Below, one piece after another: positions 9,592 to 21,496 of a DNA stretch of 41,634 nucleotides (positions are counted from its first letter, which is position 1; every line of letters begins with the position of its first letter). A program made the translations under genes and the position numbers. This stretch comes from Candidatus Methanophagales archaeon (GTDB lineage: Archaea; Halobacteriota; Syntropharchaeia; Alkanophagales; Methanospirareceae): positions 1-41,634 of the forward strand of contig JACUTR010000004.1 of the NCBI GenBank assembly GCA_014859735.1, given 5' to 3'. Under the pieces are notes generated by a model. The model had not been told where the DNA came from, did not search any database, and saw only the letters and a list, made by a program, of their open reading frames with translations.

Positions 9592-9780
9592 TCAATGACC
9601 CATCGAGTGGGTACGCTTTCCTTTCAAATACTTCTCCGGCTCTTCTTCAAACGCCTCTTTGCACCCTGCGGCACAGAAGTAATACGTCGCTCCCTTGTAA
9701 TCCATCTTGTGCTCAGTTGTCTCCTTATCTACTTTCATCCCACATACCGGGTCTACTGCCTTCTTTTTAAATATCCCCAT
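9592..9780 (-). CDS. YHS-domain metal-binding protein
   Basis: VDPVCGMKVDKETTEHKMDYKGATYYFCAAGCKEAFEEEPEKYL. Confidence 0.88.
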   Translation of the reverse strand: MGIFKKKAVDPVCGMKVDKETTEHKMDYKGATYYFCAAGCKEAFEEEPEKYLKGKRTHSMGH

Positions 9781-9802
9781 TTTTTATCACCTCCTTTTGG
9801 TT

Positions 9803-10888
9803 TTACTTCTCAAACACATCCAAAGCGGAACAAGCGCGGCACCTTACACATCCTGCTTTGCTTCTCTTCCACGAAAGGCCGCGATCTTTTACGATCATCG
9901 AAACCTCTTCATAGATCCTCTTCATCCTCTCAAACCCCGGTGGAATTTCGTTCTCCAGGTCGCTTCCCGGGATCGGTCTCAAGGAGAGAACGAGTGGATA
10001 CACCCCCAAATCCGCTAAAATTCTGCTCCCTTCTATGATCGACTGGTCATCCTCGCCCAATCCGGCAATGATGAAACTGCTCACCTGATTCTCACCGAAG
10101 AGCTCAACAGACCTTTTCCATGCATTCATAAATCCATCAACTCCTATTCTTGCCTTTGCTGGTGCAATCTTCCTCAATACATCCTCATCAAAGCTCTCGA
10201 TATGCACTCCCACGGTATCCACACCACTGGCATGTAACTCCTCAAGGTAACGAAAGTCATCAGGCGGTTCGAATTGTGCATGGATTGGAAGTCCAGTCAA
10301 ATCCTTGATCGCAGATGCGCATTTGCAGAGGACCTTGATGCCCTTGTCCGCTCCTTTTAGCGTTCCTATGGTGAGCGTCACATGGCTTACCTTATCGAGT
10401 CTCTTTGCCGCATCTGCAACCTCAGCAATCTCTTCCGGCCTCTTTACTGCGGTCGTTGTCCCTTTCTTCCTAGATAGCTCAATCCCACAGAATTTACACC
10501 TATCAGGCATGTTCCAATAGACGCAGGTTTGTACCGGGGTGCTCGCGAGGCAATCCGTGCCATGAAGAAGTCCAATCTGTTTGTAAGGTATTCCCTCCTT
10601 CGTTTTGAGCTTATAAAATTCGGGCATTGGAGATTCTATTACTGCGACCTCATCATCATAGCGCTTTAATATGCCTTTTCCACCCTCAAGCTCGACACTG
10701 TATGGGGAGTTTTCAACAAACGTGCTCATGGTGGGAACATTTGCAACGGTATCTCCAAATGTAAATATTTTTGCACCTGCAGGGCCTGCACCGCCTATTC
10801 TTCCCTTATCTCCTTTTAACACCCGTATTCCATTGCTTTGTAAGTCCACTTTCAGGTATTTGAGGTTCGTCTCTTTTGATAATCTCAT
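9803..10888 (-). CDS. Radical SAM protein resembling the MSMEG_0568 family (paralog 2)
   Basis: Near full-length paralog of 2359-3438 with the same Cys motifs ([24 protein letters not shown]). Confidence 0.8.
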   Translation of the reverse strand: MRLSKETNLKYLKVDLQSNGIRVLKGDKGRIGGAGPAGAKIFTFGDTVANVPTMSTFVENSPYSVELEGGKGILKRYDDEVAVIESPMPEFYKLKTKEGIPYKQIGLLHGTDCLASTPVQTCVYWNMPDRCKFCGIELSRKKGTTTAVKRPEEIAEVADAAKRLDKVSHVTLTIGTLKGADKGIKVLCKCASAIKDLTGLPIHAQFEPPDDFRYLEELHASGVDTVGVHIESFDEDVLRKIAPAKARIGVDGFMNAWKRSVELFGENQVSSFIIAGLGEDDQSIIEGSRILADLGVYPLVLSLRPIPGSDLENEIPPGFERMKRIYEEVSMIVKDRGLSWKRSKAGCVRCRACSALDVFEK

Positions 10889-12363
10889 TCTAATCCTCCT
10901 GCCATCAGTTTACTTATGCAATCACTGGTTACCATACCGATAACCCTTTGGTTCTCATCTATTACAGGTAAGGCTGAGATCTCATATCGTGCCAATTTTT
11001 TTGCCGCGCTACCTATTGGTTCATCTAATTCTGACGTTATAACGCCTTTGGTCATTATCTCATCTATGTGATCATACTTAGTTGCAACTGCTTTAGATAT
11101 GTCCCACGCAGTTATGATGCCTACTAACTTACTATCTTTTGAAATCACTGGTAAATGTGTAAATTGTGTTGTTATCATCATTCTGGCTGCATCTTCTATG
11201 CTGGAGCCTTCTCTTATCAACGGAACATCTCGTAACATAACATCCTTTACCAATACATTCGAGAGAAAGTTTTTAATGATATAGGTCAACTGTCCACTCT
11301 CCAGTAAAAAAGCATCATGTCCATAATTTGACGCCATCTCATAATATTCGACTTCTATATTGTTTGCGCTCAGCGCCCTCACGATCTCTTCTGATTGATA
11401 TGGAGGATAAAGCCAGTCGGAAGTGATTGCGATTACCAGGAATTTAGCTTTCACATCCCTGAAACCCTCGGCCAGAGAACCTTCTTTTGTCAGGTCAAAG
11501 TAGTCCATTGCTTTCGTTATATACAGATAGGAGTTGGCATCAAACCTCTTAACGAAAGAGTCCCCCTTATAGTGAAGATAGCTCTCCACCTGAAAATCAG
11601 TAGAAAAGTCGAAACTATACTTCTCCTTATCCTGAAGCCGCCTTCCAAACTTCTGGTACATCGAATCATCGCTGAGGTATGTGATGTGTCCGACCATCCT
11701 CGCCAGAGCAAGCCCGGCTTTTGGAGATTCTCTATTGTAATAATCGCCATTATTCCAATTGGGATCTGACATAATGGCTCTCCTTCCGACTTCATTAAAG
11801 GCTATCTGCATGGGGCTCGATCGTGCTGTTGTCGCGATTGGAATCGCCAGACGAACCATATCAGGATAGGAAACACACCATTGCAGGACCTGCATGCCTC
11901 CTGACGACCCCCCTGCAACTGCGAAAAGTTGTTTGATGCCCAGATAATCGATTAATCCCTTCTGAACGTTTACCATGTCCGAGATCGTGATCACGGGAAA
12001 ATCCAATCCATAAAGCTTTTCAGTCTTTGGATTAATCGAGGAAGGTCCGGTTGTTCCTTTACAGCCACCAAGAACATTAGAGCAGATGACAAAATATTTC
12101 TCCGTATCAAATGCCTTTCCTGGGCCAATTTCGATATCCCACCAGCCGGGCTTTTTATCCCCTTCATGCCAGCCAGCCGCATGAGCATCTCCAGATAGAG
12201 CGTGGCATATCAAGATCACATTGCTCTTGTCTCTGTTTAGTTTACCGTATGTTTCATACGCTATCCTAGCGGTGGGCAGCTTTTCACCACTATCTAAGAC
12301 TAATTCATCGAATTCATAGTAATTGGTCTTCACGACTCCTGCCGAACCTTCTTGTTTAACCAT
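10885..12363 (-). CDS. metX: Homoserine O-acetyltransferase MetX with C-terminal CBS pair
   Basis: Alpha/beta hydrolase [54 protein letters not shown] pair like that of 4253-5764. Confidence 0.93.
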   Translation of the reverse strand: MVKQEGSAGVVKTNYYEFDELVLDSGEKLPTARIAYETYGKLNRDKSNVILICHALSGDAHAAGWHEGDKKPGWWDIEIGPGKAFDTEKYFVICSNVLGGCKGTTGPSSINPKTEKLYGLDFPVITISDMVNVQKGLIDYLGIKQLFAVAGGSSGGMQVLQWCVSYPDMVRLAIPIATTARSSPMQIAFNEVGRRAIMSDPNWNNGDYYNRESPKAGLALARMVGHITYLSDDSMYQKFGRRLQDKEKYSFDFSTDFQVESYLHYKGDSFVKRFDANSYLYITKAMDYFDLTKEGSLAEGFRDVKAKFLVIAITSDWLYPPYQSEEIVRALSANNIEVEYYEMASNYGHDAFLLESGQLTYIIKNFLSNVLVKDVMLRDVPLIREGSSIEDAARMMITTQFTHLPVISKDSKLVGIITAWDISKAVATKYDHIDEIMTKGVITSELDEPIGSAAKKLARYEISALPVIDENQRVIGMVTSDCISKLMAGGLE

Positions 12364-12371
12364 TTTTCGGC

Positions 12372-14452
<2,081 letters not shown>

Positions 14453-14467
14453 ACTATCTATCACCTC

Positions 14468-14485
14468 AATTAACAATTGTTAATT
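14468..14485. promoter_or_regulatory. Operator C: AATTAACAATTGTTAATT upstream of the thi4-like/metY/metX/rSAM/... operon
   Basis: Perfect 18-bp palindrome; TATATAAA at 14492-14499. Confidence 0.85.
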
Positions 14486-14503
14486 AAAGGGTATATAAAA
14501 CGT

Positions 14504-15643
14504 TCAAACGTTCGCATTGCGCAACCCCCTATCCAAATCCTCAATCAGGTCGTCAACATCCTCCAATCCCACGGACAATCGAATGAGATTATCCGTAATT
14601 CCCACACTTCTCCTCACATCCTCTGGCATCGAGGCATGGCTCATCGTCGCAGGATGCTCAACGAGCGAATCTGCTCCTCCGAGCGATTCTGCCAGCGAGA
14701 ATATCTCAAGTTCTCTCAAGAAGGAAGTCACATCACTATTTATCCTGAAGGATACGACACCTCCAAATCCACGCATCTGCCTTTTAGCGATTCCATGCCC
14801 CGGATGCGATAGAAGACCGGGATAGAAGACCTCGTCAACCTTTGGATGTTCGTTCAGATACTCGGCTATCGCAGTCGCATTCTTTTCATGCCGCTCCATC
14901 CGAACTGGAAGTGTCTTTATACCACGCAGGACGAGCCAGCAATCAAAGGGCGATGCACAAGTCCCCATCCCGTTCAGCAGGAACTGTATCTCTTCTGCAA
15001 GATCATCCGTGGTTGTTATTACCGCACCGCCGATAATATCGCAATGCCCGTTCAGATACTTTGTTGTGGAGTGAACAACGAGGTCAACCCCATATTCGAT
15101 CGGTCTTAAGAAATAAGGGCTTGAGAAGGTATTATCCGCAACCGTGAGCAAGTCATGCTCCTTTGCAACCTCCACGACCATCTCGAGGTCCATGATGTTC
15201 AGTAATGGATTTGATGGCGTCTCTATCCAGATCATCCTCGTATTCGGTTTTATTGCATTCTCGATTCGCTCTCGATCGCTCAGTCTCAGGAATGTAAATT
15301 CCTGCCCAAACTTCGTCATTATATTTGTAAAGAGCCGGTATGTGCCGCCATAGATGTCATCACCAGAGATCACATGGTCACCTGCTTTCAGAAGATGCAT
15401 TATCGTTGTCTCCGCAGCCATACCGCTCGAAAATGCAAAGCCTCGATTTCCACCCTCAAGTCGTGCGAGAGCGTCTTCCAATACCTTCCTCGTTGGATTG
15501 CTCGTTCTGGAGTAATCATACCCTTTTGTCTTTCCCACGTCCTCGAAGACGAAGGTCGATGTCTGATATATCGGTGTCGCAAGCGCACCGGTCGCTGGGT
15601 CCGGCTCCCTTCCTGCGTGGATTGATTCTGTATCAAATTTCAT
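14504..15643 (-). CDS. Cystathionine gamma-synthase/lyase family PLP enzyme
   Basis: [33 protein letters not shown]...[14 protein letters not shown]...[17 protein letters not shown]. Confidence 0.9.
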   Translation of the reverse strand: MKFDTESIHAGREPDPATGALATPIYQTSTFVFEDVGKTKGYDYSRTSNPTRKVLEDALARLEGGNRGFAFSSGMAAETTIMHLLKAGDHVISGDDIYGGTYRLFTNIMTKFGQEFTFLRLSDRERIENAIKPNTRMIWIETPSNPLLNIMDLEMVVEVAKEHDLLTVADNTFSSPYFLRPIEYGVDLVVHSTTKYLNGHCDIIGGAVITTTDDLAEEIQFLLNGMGTCASPFDCWLVLRGIKTLPVRMERHEKNATAIAEYLNEHPKVDEVFYPGLLSHPGHGIAKRQMRGFGGVVSFRINSDVTSFLRELEIFSLAESLGGADSLVEHPATMSHASMPEDVRRSVGITDNLIRLSVGLEDVDDLIEDLDRGLRNANV

Positions 15644-16356
15644 ATCCCAGCCCCCTCACAGAATATCGCTTCAATTTGAGTTCTCTCATTATTCATGAAC
15701 CCGTATCTCATCGTGACACCACTCAACACCTCCAGTTCTCTGATTCGCTCTTCCACCTCATTCTGCCGCCTCAAAACAAAGCGAATCGCCTCTGCAACCG
15801 GATCAGGCAACTTCCCGTGCTCTAAATCGAGAACAGGCTCTCGATGCTCCGCTACAACCTTTCCTGGCACTCCAACGACCGTGGCCCCGTCTGGAACGGA
15901 TTTTACAACGACCGAGCCGCTTCCGATCTTCGCATCATTCCCAACCTTTATATCGCCGAGCACTGTGGCCCCAGCCCCGATCACGACCCGGTCACCGATC
16001 GTCGGATGTCTCTTCCCCTTACTCAGACTTGTTCCACCAAGAACCACGCCCTGATAGAGTAAAACATCGTCTCCGATCTCCGTGGTCTCCCCGATCACCA
16101 CGCCCATGCCGTGGTCAATAACAAACCGTCTTCCGATCCTTGCACCCGGATGTATCTCGATGCCGGTCAAGAAGCGGTTTATATGAGAGATGAGGCGACT
16201 AAAAAAAGGGAATTTACGGCTCCAGAACCAATGTGCAATTCGATGGAGCCACAGGGCATGGAGTCCCGGGTAGCAGAAGATCACCTCAAGTGTGCTCTTT
16301 GCCGCTGGATCCTTTGCAAATATCGTCTTTATGTCCTCTTTTACCCTTTCAAACAT
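15640..16356 (-). CDS. cysE: Serine O-acetyltransferase CysE
   Basis: Hexapeptide-repeat protein: [40 protein letters not shown]. Confidence 0.94.
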   Translation of the reverse strand: MFERVKEDIKTIFAKDPAAKSTLEVIFCYPGLHALWLHRIAHWFWSRKFPFFSRLISHINRFLTGIEIHPGARIGRRFVIDHGMGVVIGETTEIGDDVLLYQGVVLGGTSLSKGKRHPTIGDRVVIGAGATVLGDIKVGNDAKIGSGSVVVKSVPDGATVVGVPGKVVAEHREPVLDLEHGKLPDPVAEAIRFVLRRQNEVEERIRELEVLSGVTMRYGFMNNERTQIEAIFCEGAGI

Positions 16357-16367
16357 AATCTCCTCCC

Positions 16368-17351
16368 TTAGATCGCGAATACCTTCTCATATTCTTTGTA
16401 AATCTCCTCGAAGACCCATTTCATGCTGAGATATCGCTCGCCTGTGTCTGGAAGGATTGCGACGATCAGTTTTCCCCTGTTCTCTTTTCGTTTTGCAACT
16501 TCAATCGCAGCCCACGTTGCGGCTCCGGAGGAGATACCCGCGAGTATCCCTTCCTCTCGTGCCAGTCTTCGCATCATATGTGCGGCATCCTCATCCTTTA
16601 CCTGGATGATCTCATCAACCAGATCCCTTCTGAGCACATCGGGGACGAAACCAGCGCCAATTCCCTGAATCTTATGTGGTCCTGGCTTCCCTTTGGAGAG
16701 AACCGGAGAGGACACAGGTTCAACTGCGATTGCCTTGAATTCGGGTTTTCGCTTCTTTATCACCTCTGCAATGCCGGTGATCGTTCCGCCTGTGCCGACA
16801 CCCGCGATGAGGATATCAGCCCCGCCGTCCGTATCCCTCCATATCTCCTCTGCCGTCGTCTCCCTATGAATCTTCGGATTTGCGGGATTCTTGAACTGCT
16901 GTGGCATGAATGCATTTGGTGTCGCTTTTACGAGTTCCTCAGCCTTCCTTACCGCTCCGGGCATTCCCTCCTTACCCGGCGTCAGCACGATCTCCGTACC
17001 GAAGAGTGCCAGAAGCTGCCTCCGCTCCATAGACATCGTATCGGGCATCGTGAGGATCAATCTGTAACCTTTTGCTGCGGCAACAAACGCCAGTGCGATG
17101 CCGGTATTTCCACTCGTCGGCTCGATCAAGACGGTATCCTCCTTGATTTGCCCCGCCTCTTCTCCAGCCTCGATCATCGCGACCCCAATCCTGTCCTTTA
17201 CGCTACTCATGGGATTGAAAGATTCAAGTTTTGCAACGACCTCCGCATCTAATCCCTCCGCTATTCTATTCAACCTCACGAGGGGCGTATTCCCGATGAG
17301 TTCGGTCACGTCCCTCGCGATCCCTCTCTTCAGTTCTGGTATCTTTACCAT
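16368..17351 (-). CDS. cysK: Cysteine synthase CysK
   Basis: [14 protein letters not shown]...[20 protein letters not shown]...[20 protein letters not shown]. Confidence 0.95.
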   Translation of the reverse strand: MVKIPELKRGIARDVTELIGNTPLVRLNRIAEGLDAEVVAKLESFNPMSSVKDRIGVAMIEAGEEAGQIKEDTVLIEPTSGNTGIALAFVAAAKGYRLILTMPDTMSMERRQLLALFGTEIVLTPGKEGMPGAVRKAEELVKATPNAFMPQQFKNPANPKIHRETTAEEIWRDTDGGADILIAGVGTGGTITGIAEVIKKRKPEFKAIAVEPVSSPVLSKGKPGPHKIQGIGAGFVPDVLRRDLVDEIIQVKDEDAAHMMRRLAREEGILAGISSGAATWAAIEVAKRKENRGKLIVAILPDTGERYLSMKWVFEEIYKEYEKVFAI

Positions 17352-17361
17352 CTAGTGCATC

Positions 17362-17379
17362 ACTTAACAATTGTTAAGT
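17362..17379. promoter_or_regulatory. Operator D: ACTTAACAATTGTTAAGT upstream of cysK-cysE-CGS/CGL
   Basis: Perfect 18-bp palindrome; TATATAAA at 17388-17395. Confidence 0.85.
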
Positions 17380-17422
17380 CACGGGAGTATATAAAGGTAT
17401 ATGCTTTTTGGATACTCACCAT

Positions 17423-18835
17423 TCACACACGCTTCAGCATATAATAATTACTAATTCCTGCTCCATCCTCTAAGATAACATTCAAATCCCGCAATCTGCT
17501 CCGTATATCATCTGAAAACTCCCAATCCTTTTTATCCCGAAGCTTCTGCCTTATCTCGATTATCAAATCGATCAGGTCGTCCGTCAAATCTTCTTTGCTA
17601 TCTCCCACAGAAAGCTTTAAACCCAGTATCTCCCCAAATTCTATAAATAGATGCTTTACATCACGTAATGCTTCCCTGGATACCTTCTTGTCATCTATGT
17701 AGCGATTTACAGCTCTCACCAGATCGAAAATAAGGGATAACGCAAGAGGTGTATTGAAATCATCATCCATTGCGTCTAAAAACTTATTTTTGGCATCGAT
17801 CAACTTTTCACTAAATTCCTCATCCCCCTCCATGTATTCTTCGTTCATTCCGTCCAACAGTCCATCAATCGTCCGAATCAAATTATAAATCCTTTCCAAG
17901 CTCCTTTTAGGCTGTTCCAGTGCTTCTTCGCTGAAGTTGATTGGACTCCGGTAATGTGTTGATAAAACAAAAAATCTGAATACATCTGGCTCGTATCTCT
18001 CCAGCAATTCCCTTATCGTCATGAAATTTCCAAGCGACTTTGACATCTTCTCCCCATTTACATTCAGAAATCCTGTGTGCATCCAGTATCGCACCATCGG
18101 CTTCTTTCCGGATGATGCCTCCATCTGTGCAATCTCTGCCTCGTGATGTGGAAATATCAGGTCCTTCGCACCTCCATGAAGGTCATATTGCGGTCCGAAA
18201 TAGGTATTTGCAATCGCTGTATCCTCGATATGCCAGCCGGGTCTCCCTCTACCCCAGGGCGAATCCCAGGCTGGCTCTTCTTCTCGCTTCTTCCAGAGTG
18301 AAAAGTCGCCTGGATTTCTCTTCGTTGGGTCTGGCTCTATCCGATGTTCCGTCAAATCTTCAATGGTTTGGTTTGAGAGTTTACCAAAATCCTCAAACTT
18401 CGTCTCATCGAAATAAACGCCGGTCTCGGTCTCGTATGCAAACCCCTTCTCAATCAGCGTCTTTATCTGCTCGATAATCTCAGGGATGTGTTCCGTCGCC
18501 CTCGCATAAAGATTCACGTTATGTATGCCAAGCGCGCACATATCCTCAAGGTATCTCTTCTCAAATCTTCTGGCAAGCTCTATCGGTGTAATTCCAAGTT
18601 CAGATGCCCTTCTTATGATCTTATCATCTACATCCGTGATATTTTGGAGATAAAATACACTAAATCCCCTGTATTTGAGATACCTTGCGATGACATCGAA
18701 CGCGATATATGTTCTCGCATGACCGATATGTGACTCATCGTAGACCGTGGGACCGCAGACAAAGATGTTCACGCGGTTTTTATGTATCGGCTCGAATAGT
18801 TCCTTCTCCCCGCTCAGCGTATTATAGATCATCAT
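17423..18835 (-). CDS. cysS: Cysteinyl-tRNA synthetase (class I CysRS)
   Basis: IFVCGPTVYDESHIGHARTYIAFD, HPHHEAEIAQ-like zinc region, GEKMSKSLGNF. Start set at MMIYNTLSG; the ORF-track N-terminus MRGCRPRYLGSNPNPGL is the tRNA-Cys sequence. Confidence 0.95.
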   Translation of the reverse strand: MMIYNTLSGEKELFEPIHKNRVNIFVCGPTVYDESHIGHARTYIAFDVIARYLKYRGFSVFYLQNITDVDDKIIRRASELGITPIELARRFEKRYLEDMCALGIHNVNLYARATEHIPEIIEQIKTLIEKGFAYETETGVYFDETKFEDFGKLSNQTIEDLTEHRIEPDPTKRNPGDFSLWKKREEEPAWDSPWGRGRPGWHIEDTAIANTYFGPQYDLHGGAKDLIFPHHEAEIAQMEASSGKKPMVRYWMHTGFLNVNGEKMSKSLGNFMTIRELLERYEPDVFRFFVLSTHYRSPINFSEEALEQPKRSLERIYNLIRTIDGLLDGMNEEYMEGDEEFSEKLIDAKNKFLDAMDDDFNTPLALSLIFDLVRAVNRYIDDKKVSREALRDVKHLFIEFGEILGLKLSVGDSKEDLTDDLIDLIIEIRQKLRDKKDWEFSDDIRSRLRDLNVILEDGAGISNYYMLKRV

Positions 18836-18837
18836 AA

Positions 18838-18909
18838 GGCCGGGATTGGGATTCGAACCCAAATATCGCGGTCTGCAGCCGCGCACCTAAGCCACTCGGT
18901 CATCCCGGC
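18838..18909 (-). tRNA. tRNA-Cys(GCA), third copy, between iscU and cysS
   Basis: GCCGGGA TG ACCGAGTGGCTTAGGTG CGCGG CTGCAGA CCGCG ATAT TTGGG TTCGAAT CCCAA TCCCGGC C; all stems pair; discriminator reads C. Confidence 0.9.
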
Positions 18910-19298
18910 ATACCATAGCTAGCTCTTTCTACATCACACTTTCTTTTATAACCCTCTATCGCAGCATGTAGCCCATCCGCAGCCAGATTGGAGCAGTGCA
19001 TCTTTATCGGAGGCAAGCCGTCCAATTCCTCTGCCACATCATCTCTTGTGATCTTTAAAGCATCCGCAATCGTCTTTCCCTTTGCGAGCTCGGTAATCAT
19101 CGAGGAGGTGGCAATCGCGGCTGCGCATCCAAATGTTTTGAATTTAACATCCTTTAATCGATCCCCGTCAACCTTGATGTATATGGTCATCAAATCGCCA
19201 CATATTGGATTTCCAACCGTGCCAACGCCATCCGGGTTTTCCATCTCTCCCATATTTCTCGGATTTTTAAAAAGCTCCATGACCTTCTCGCTATACAT
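18900..19298 (-). CDS. iscU: Fe-S scaffold IscU/NifU-like
   Basis: MYSEKVMELFKNPRNMGEMENPDGVGTVGNPICGDLMTIYIKV...FKTFGCAAAIATSSMITEL...HCSNLAADGLHAAI. Confidence 0.95.
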   Translation of the reverse strand: MYSEKVMELFKNPRNMGEMENPDGVGTVGNPICGDLMTIYIKVDGDRLKDVKFKTFGCAAAIATSSMITELAKGKTIADALKITRDDVAEELDGLPPIKMHCSNLAADGLHAAIEGYKRKCDVERASYGMPG

Positions 19299-19299
19299 T

Positions 19300-20559
19300 T
19301 TATCTCTTTTCCATCTCCTTTCTCCACCTTTCTATTTCAAACTCTTTCTTCCACAATGGTGATATCTCTCTTAACCTTTCTACAACTTCAGGCAGTACTT
19401 CTAAGACGTATTCTACTTCCTCATCCGTGTTTTCTCTTCCCAACGTGAGGCGTAAGGAGCCATGTGCTTCTACCTCATTTAATCCTATTGCCATGAGCAC
19501 ATGGGAAGGCTCCAATTTCTTGGATGAACATGCTGATCCAGTAGATGCGGCTATGCCTTCGTCATCCAAGCTCATGATCAACGATTCACCCTCGATTGCG
19601 GTGAATCGGAAGTGGGCATTGTTTGGGAGTCTTTCTTTTGGATGACCGTTTAAATAAGATTCTTCAATTGTATTCACCGTATTAGGTATCAATGTATCTC
19701 TGAGTTTGAACAGGTGAGGAACATCCTTATCCATCCTCTTCTTTGCAAGCTCGCACGCCTTACCAAACCCGACGATTCCCGGTATATTCTCGGTACTGCT
19801 CCTTAAACCCCGTTCATGCCCTCCTCCGTGAATTATCGGCTCTATCCTTACCCCTTTCCTTATGTAGAGCGCTCCGACGCCCTTAGGACCGTATATCTTA
19901 TGTGACGAGAGCGAAAGCAGATCGATATTCATCCTTCTCACATCGATCGGAACCTTTCCCGCTGATTGCACCGCATCGGTATGGAATGGGATACCACTCT
20001 CAGATGCGATCTTTGCGATCTCTTTTATCGGCTGAATCGTGCCTATCTCGTTATTCGCATGCATGATACTGATAAGGATCGTTTCGTCGTTTATCGCAGA
20101 TTCTACATTCGACGGATAGACTGTTCCAAATCTATCAACCGGAAGGTATGTGACCTCAAATCCTTCCCTTTCCAAAGCCCTGCATGTTTCAAGCACCGCT
20201 GGATGTTCGATCGAGCTCGTGATGATATAACCCTTCTTCTTTTTGTATGCAATACCCTTTATTGCAATATTATCCGATTCCGTGCCTCCTGCCGTGAATA
20301 TGATCTCATCGCTTTCCGCATTGATAAGCTCTGCAACATTTTTTCGCGCTTCGTCCATCGCATTGTGTGCCTCCCTACCATAAGCATGAAGGCTCGATGC
20401 ATTTCCATAAAACCTCGTGAAATAGGGTAGCATCGCATCCACTACCGCAGGATCCACCGGGGTTGTTGCTGCATGATCCAGGTATACTCGCTTTTTCGCG
20501 GATTTCATTTTCTCCTCAACACTGCCCATTTTTTCATCCTTGATTATCCTCAGGTTCAT
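19300..20559 (-). CDS. iscS: Cysteine desulfurase IscS/NifS
   Basis: VYLDHAATTPVDPAVVDAMLPYF...SSHKIYGPKGVGALY...ASTGSACSSKKLEPSHVL. Confidence 0.95.
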   Translation of the reverse strand: MNLRIIKDEKMGSVEEKMKSAKKRVYLDHAATTPVDPAVVDAMLPYFTRFYGNASSLHAYGREAHNAMDEARKNVAELINAESDEIIFTAGGTESDNIAIKGIAYKKKKGYIITSSIEHPAVLETCRALEREGFEVTYLPVDRFGTVYPSNVESAINDETILISIMHANNEIGTIQPIKEIAKIASESGIPFHTDAVQSAGKVPIDVRRMNIDLLSLSSHKIYGPKGVGALYIRKGVRIEPIIHGGGHERGLRSSTENIPGIVGFGKACELAKKRMDKDVPHLFKLRDTLIPNTVNTIEESYLNGHPKERLPNNAHFRFTAIEGESLIMSLDDEGIAASTGSACSSKKLEPSHVLMAIGLNEVEAHGSLRLTLGRENTDEEVEYVLEVLPEVVERLREISPLWKKEFEIERWRKEMEKR

Positions 20560-20561
20560 TG

Positions 20562-20620
20562 TCTCAAAACCTCTTTACGCTTAGACTCACTCACAAATCC
20601 TTAACCTCTACCACTTACCT
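20562..20620 (-). pseudogene. 5' stub of sufC between thi4 and iscS
   Basis: Minus strand reads VEVKDL*VSLSVKRF* against LEVTDLWVSVADKEVLRG of SufC at 31385; nucleotide similarity to 31332-31390 is obvious by eye. Confidence 0.7.
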
Positions 20621-21405
20621 CAACACTTCTTCAGAATTATCTCAGCAGCCTTCTTTCCGGAGAGGAGCATGCCACCAAATATCGCACCCATCCTCGGCGA
20701 GCCAAATACTGCATTAGCTGCCATTCCCGCGACGATTAGACCCGGATAGACCTCCTTCGTATTCTCGATAATCGCGCTCTCGCCAACATCTGCCCACATC
20801 GGCTTCTCTCCTATCACCTCTCCGGTCTCAGTGCTCAGTTTTGGGCCTATCTTCCTGCATACAATCCTGCATACCTCACTATCATGCCCCGTGGCGTCCA
20901 CCACGACCTTTGACCTTATCGTGAGCGGGTCAACATGGAGATTTGCGAGCCCTACCGCACTCCAGTTTAAAACGAGCCCACATATCCTATCACCTTCTCG
21001 TATCATCACATCCTCGACGCTGATCAGGTTAAATATCCGTGCACCTGCCTTTATCGTCCTTGAAGCAATGGTTGAAACTGCTTCTATGGCATCGGCAACC
21101 CAATAACCTTCTTCGTATTCCTGCGAGGGGACACCGAATTCATCTAATATCTCTCTTCCCCCTTCTTGAACGACGATTCGAGGGAACATCATCCCACCGC
21201 CCCACATACCGCCTCCGATTGAGAGTTTTCGCTCAAAAATAGCTGTTTTCACGCCTTCCTTCGCAAGGTAGTATGCCGCGGTCATGCCAGCGGGACCCGC
21301 TCCGGCAATAGCAACGTCCGTTTCGGTTACCTCGAGCAAATCCTTCATATAGGTCTCGATTATCGCTTTTGAGACCTTTATTTCATCTATTTCTGTTTTC
21401 CTCAT
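20620..21405 (-). CDS. thi4: Thi4-family thiazole synthase
   Basis: [49 protein letters not shown]...[10 protein letters not shown]...[25 protein letters not shown]. Confidence 0.92.
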   Translation of the reverse strand: MRKTEIDEIKVSKAIIETYMKDLLEVTETDVAIAGAGPAGMTAAYYLAKEGVKTAIFERKLSIGGGMWGGGMMFPRIVVQEGGREILDEFGVPSQEYEEGYWVADAIEAVSTIASRTIKAGARIFNLISVEDVMIREGDRICGLVLNWSAVGLANLHVDPLTIRSKVVVDATGHDSEVCRIVCRKIGPKLSTETGEVIGEKPMWADVGESAIIENTKEVYPGLIVAGMAANAVFGSPRMGAIFGGMLLSGKKAAEIILKKC

Positions 21406-21421
21406 TCTTTCACCTCCTCAG

Positions 21422-21491
21422 AGCCGATGGGAGATCTGAACTCCCATAATCCGATCTGCAGTCGGACGCGTAGCCGCTCCGCCACCTCGGC
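21422..21491 (-). tRNA. tRNA-Cys(GCA)-like, first copy; possibly degenerate
   Basis: GCCGAGG TG GCGGAGCGGCTACGCG TCCGA CTGCAGA TCGGA TTAT GGGAG TTCAGAT CTCCC ATCGGC T; 3' acceptor strand one nt short of pairing fully with GCCGAGG. Confidence 0.7.
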
Positions 21492-21496
21492 TTACC

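Noticed and set aside
9592-9780. YHS protein as part of the copper ATPase system
   Set aside because: It lies 13 kb from copA inside a methionine/sulfur operon; no sequence evidence links them.
14453-14476. ORF-track N-terminus MLIEVIDS for the thi4-like gene
   Set aside because: These codons lie in operator C, and the next Met gives a normal Thi4 N-terminus.
18836-18886. N-terminal extension MRGCRPRYLGSNPNPGL of CysRS
   Set aside because: It is a translation of tRNA-Cys; CysRS similarity begins at MIYNTLSG.
20530-20559. IscS N-terminus MNLRIIK resembling the rSAM start MNLKYLK as a gene-fusion relic
   Set aside because: Seven residues with no further similarity; likely chance.
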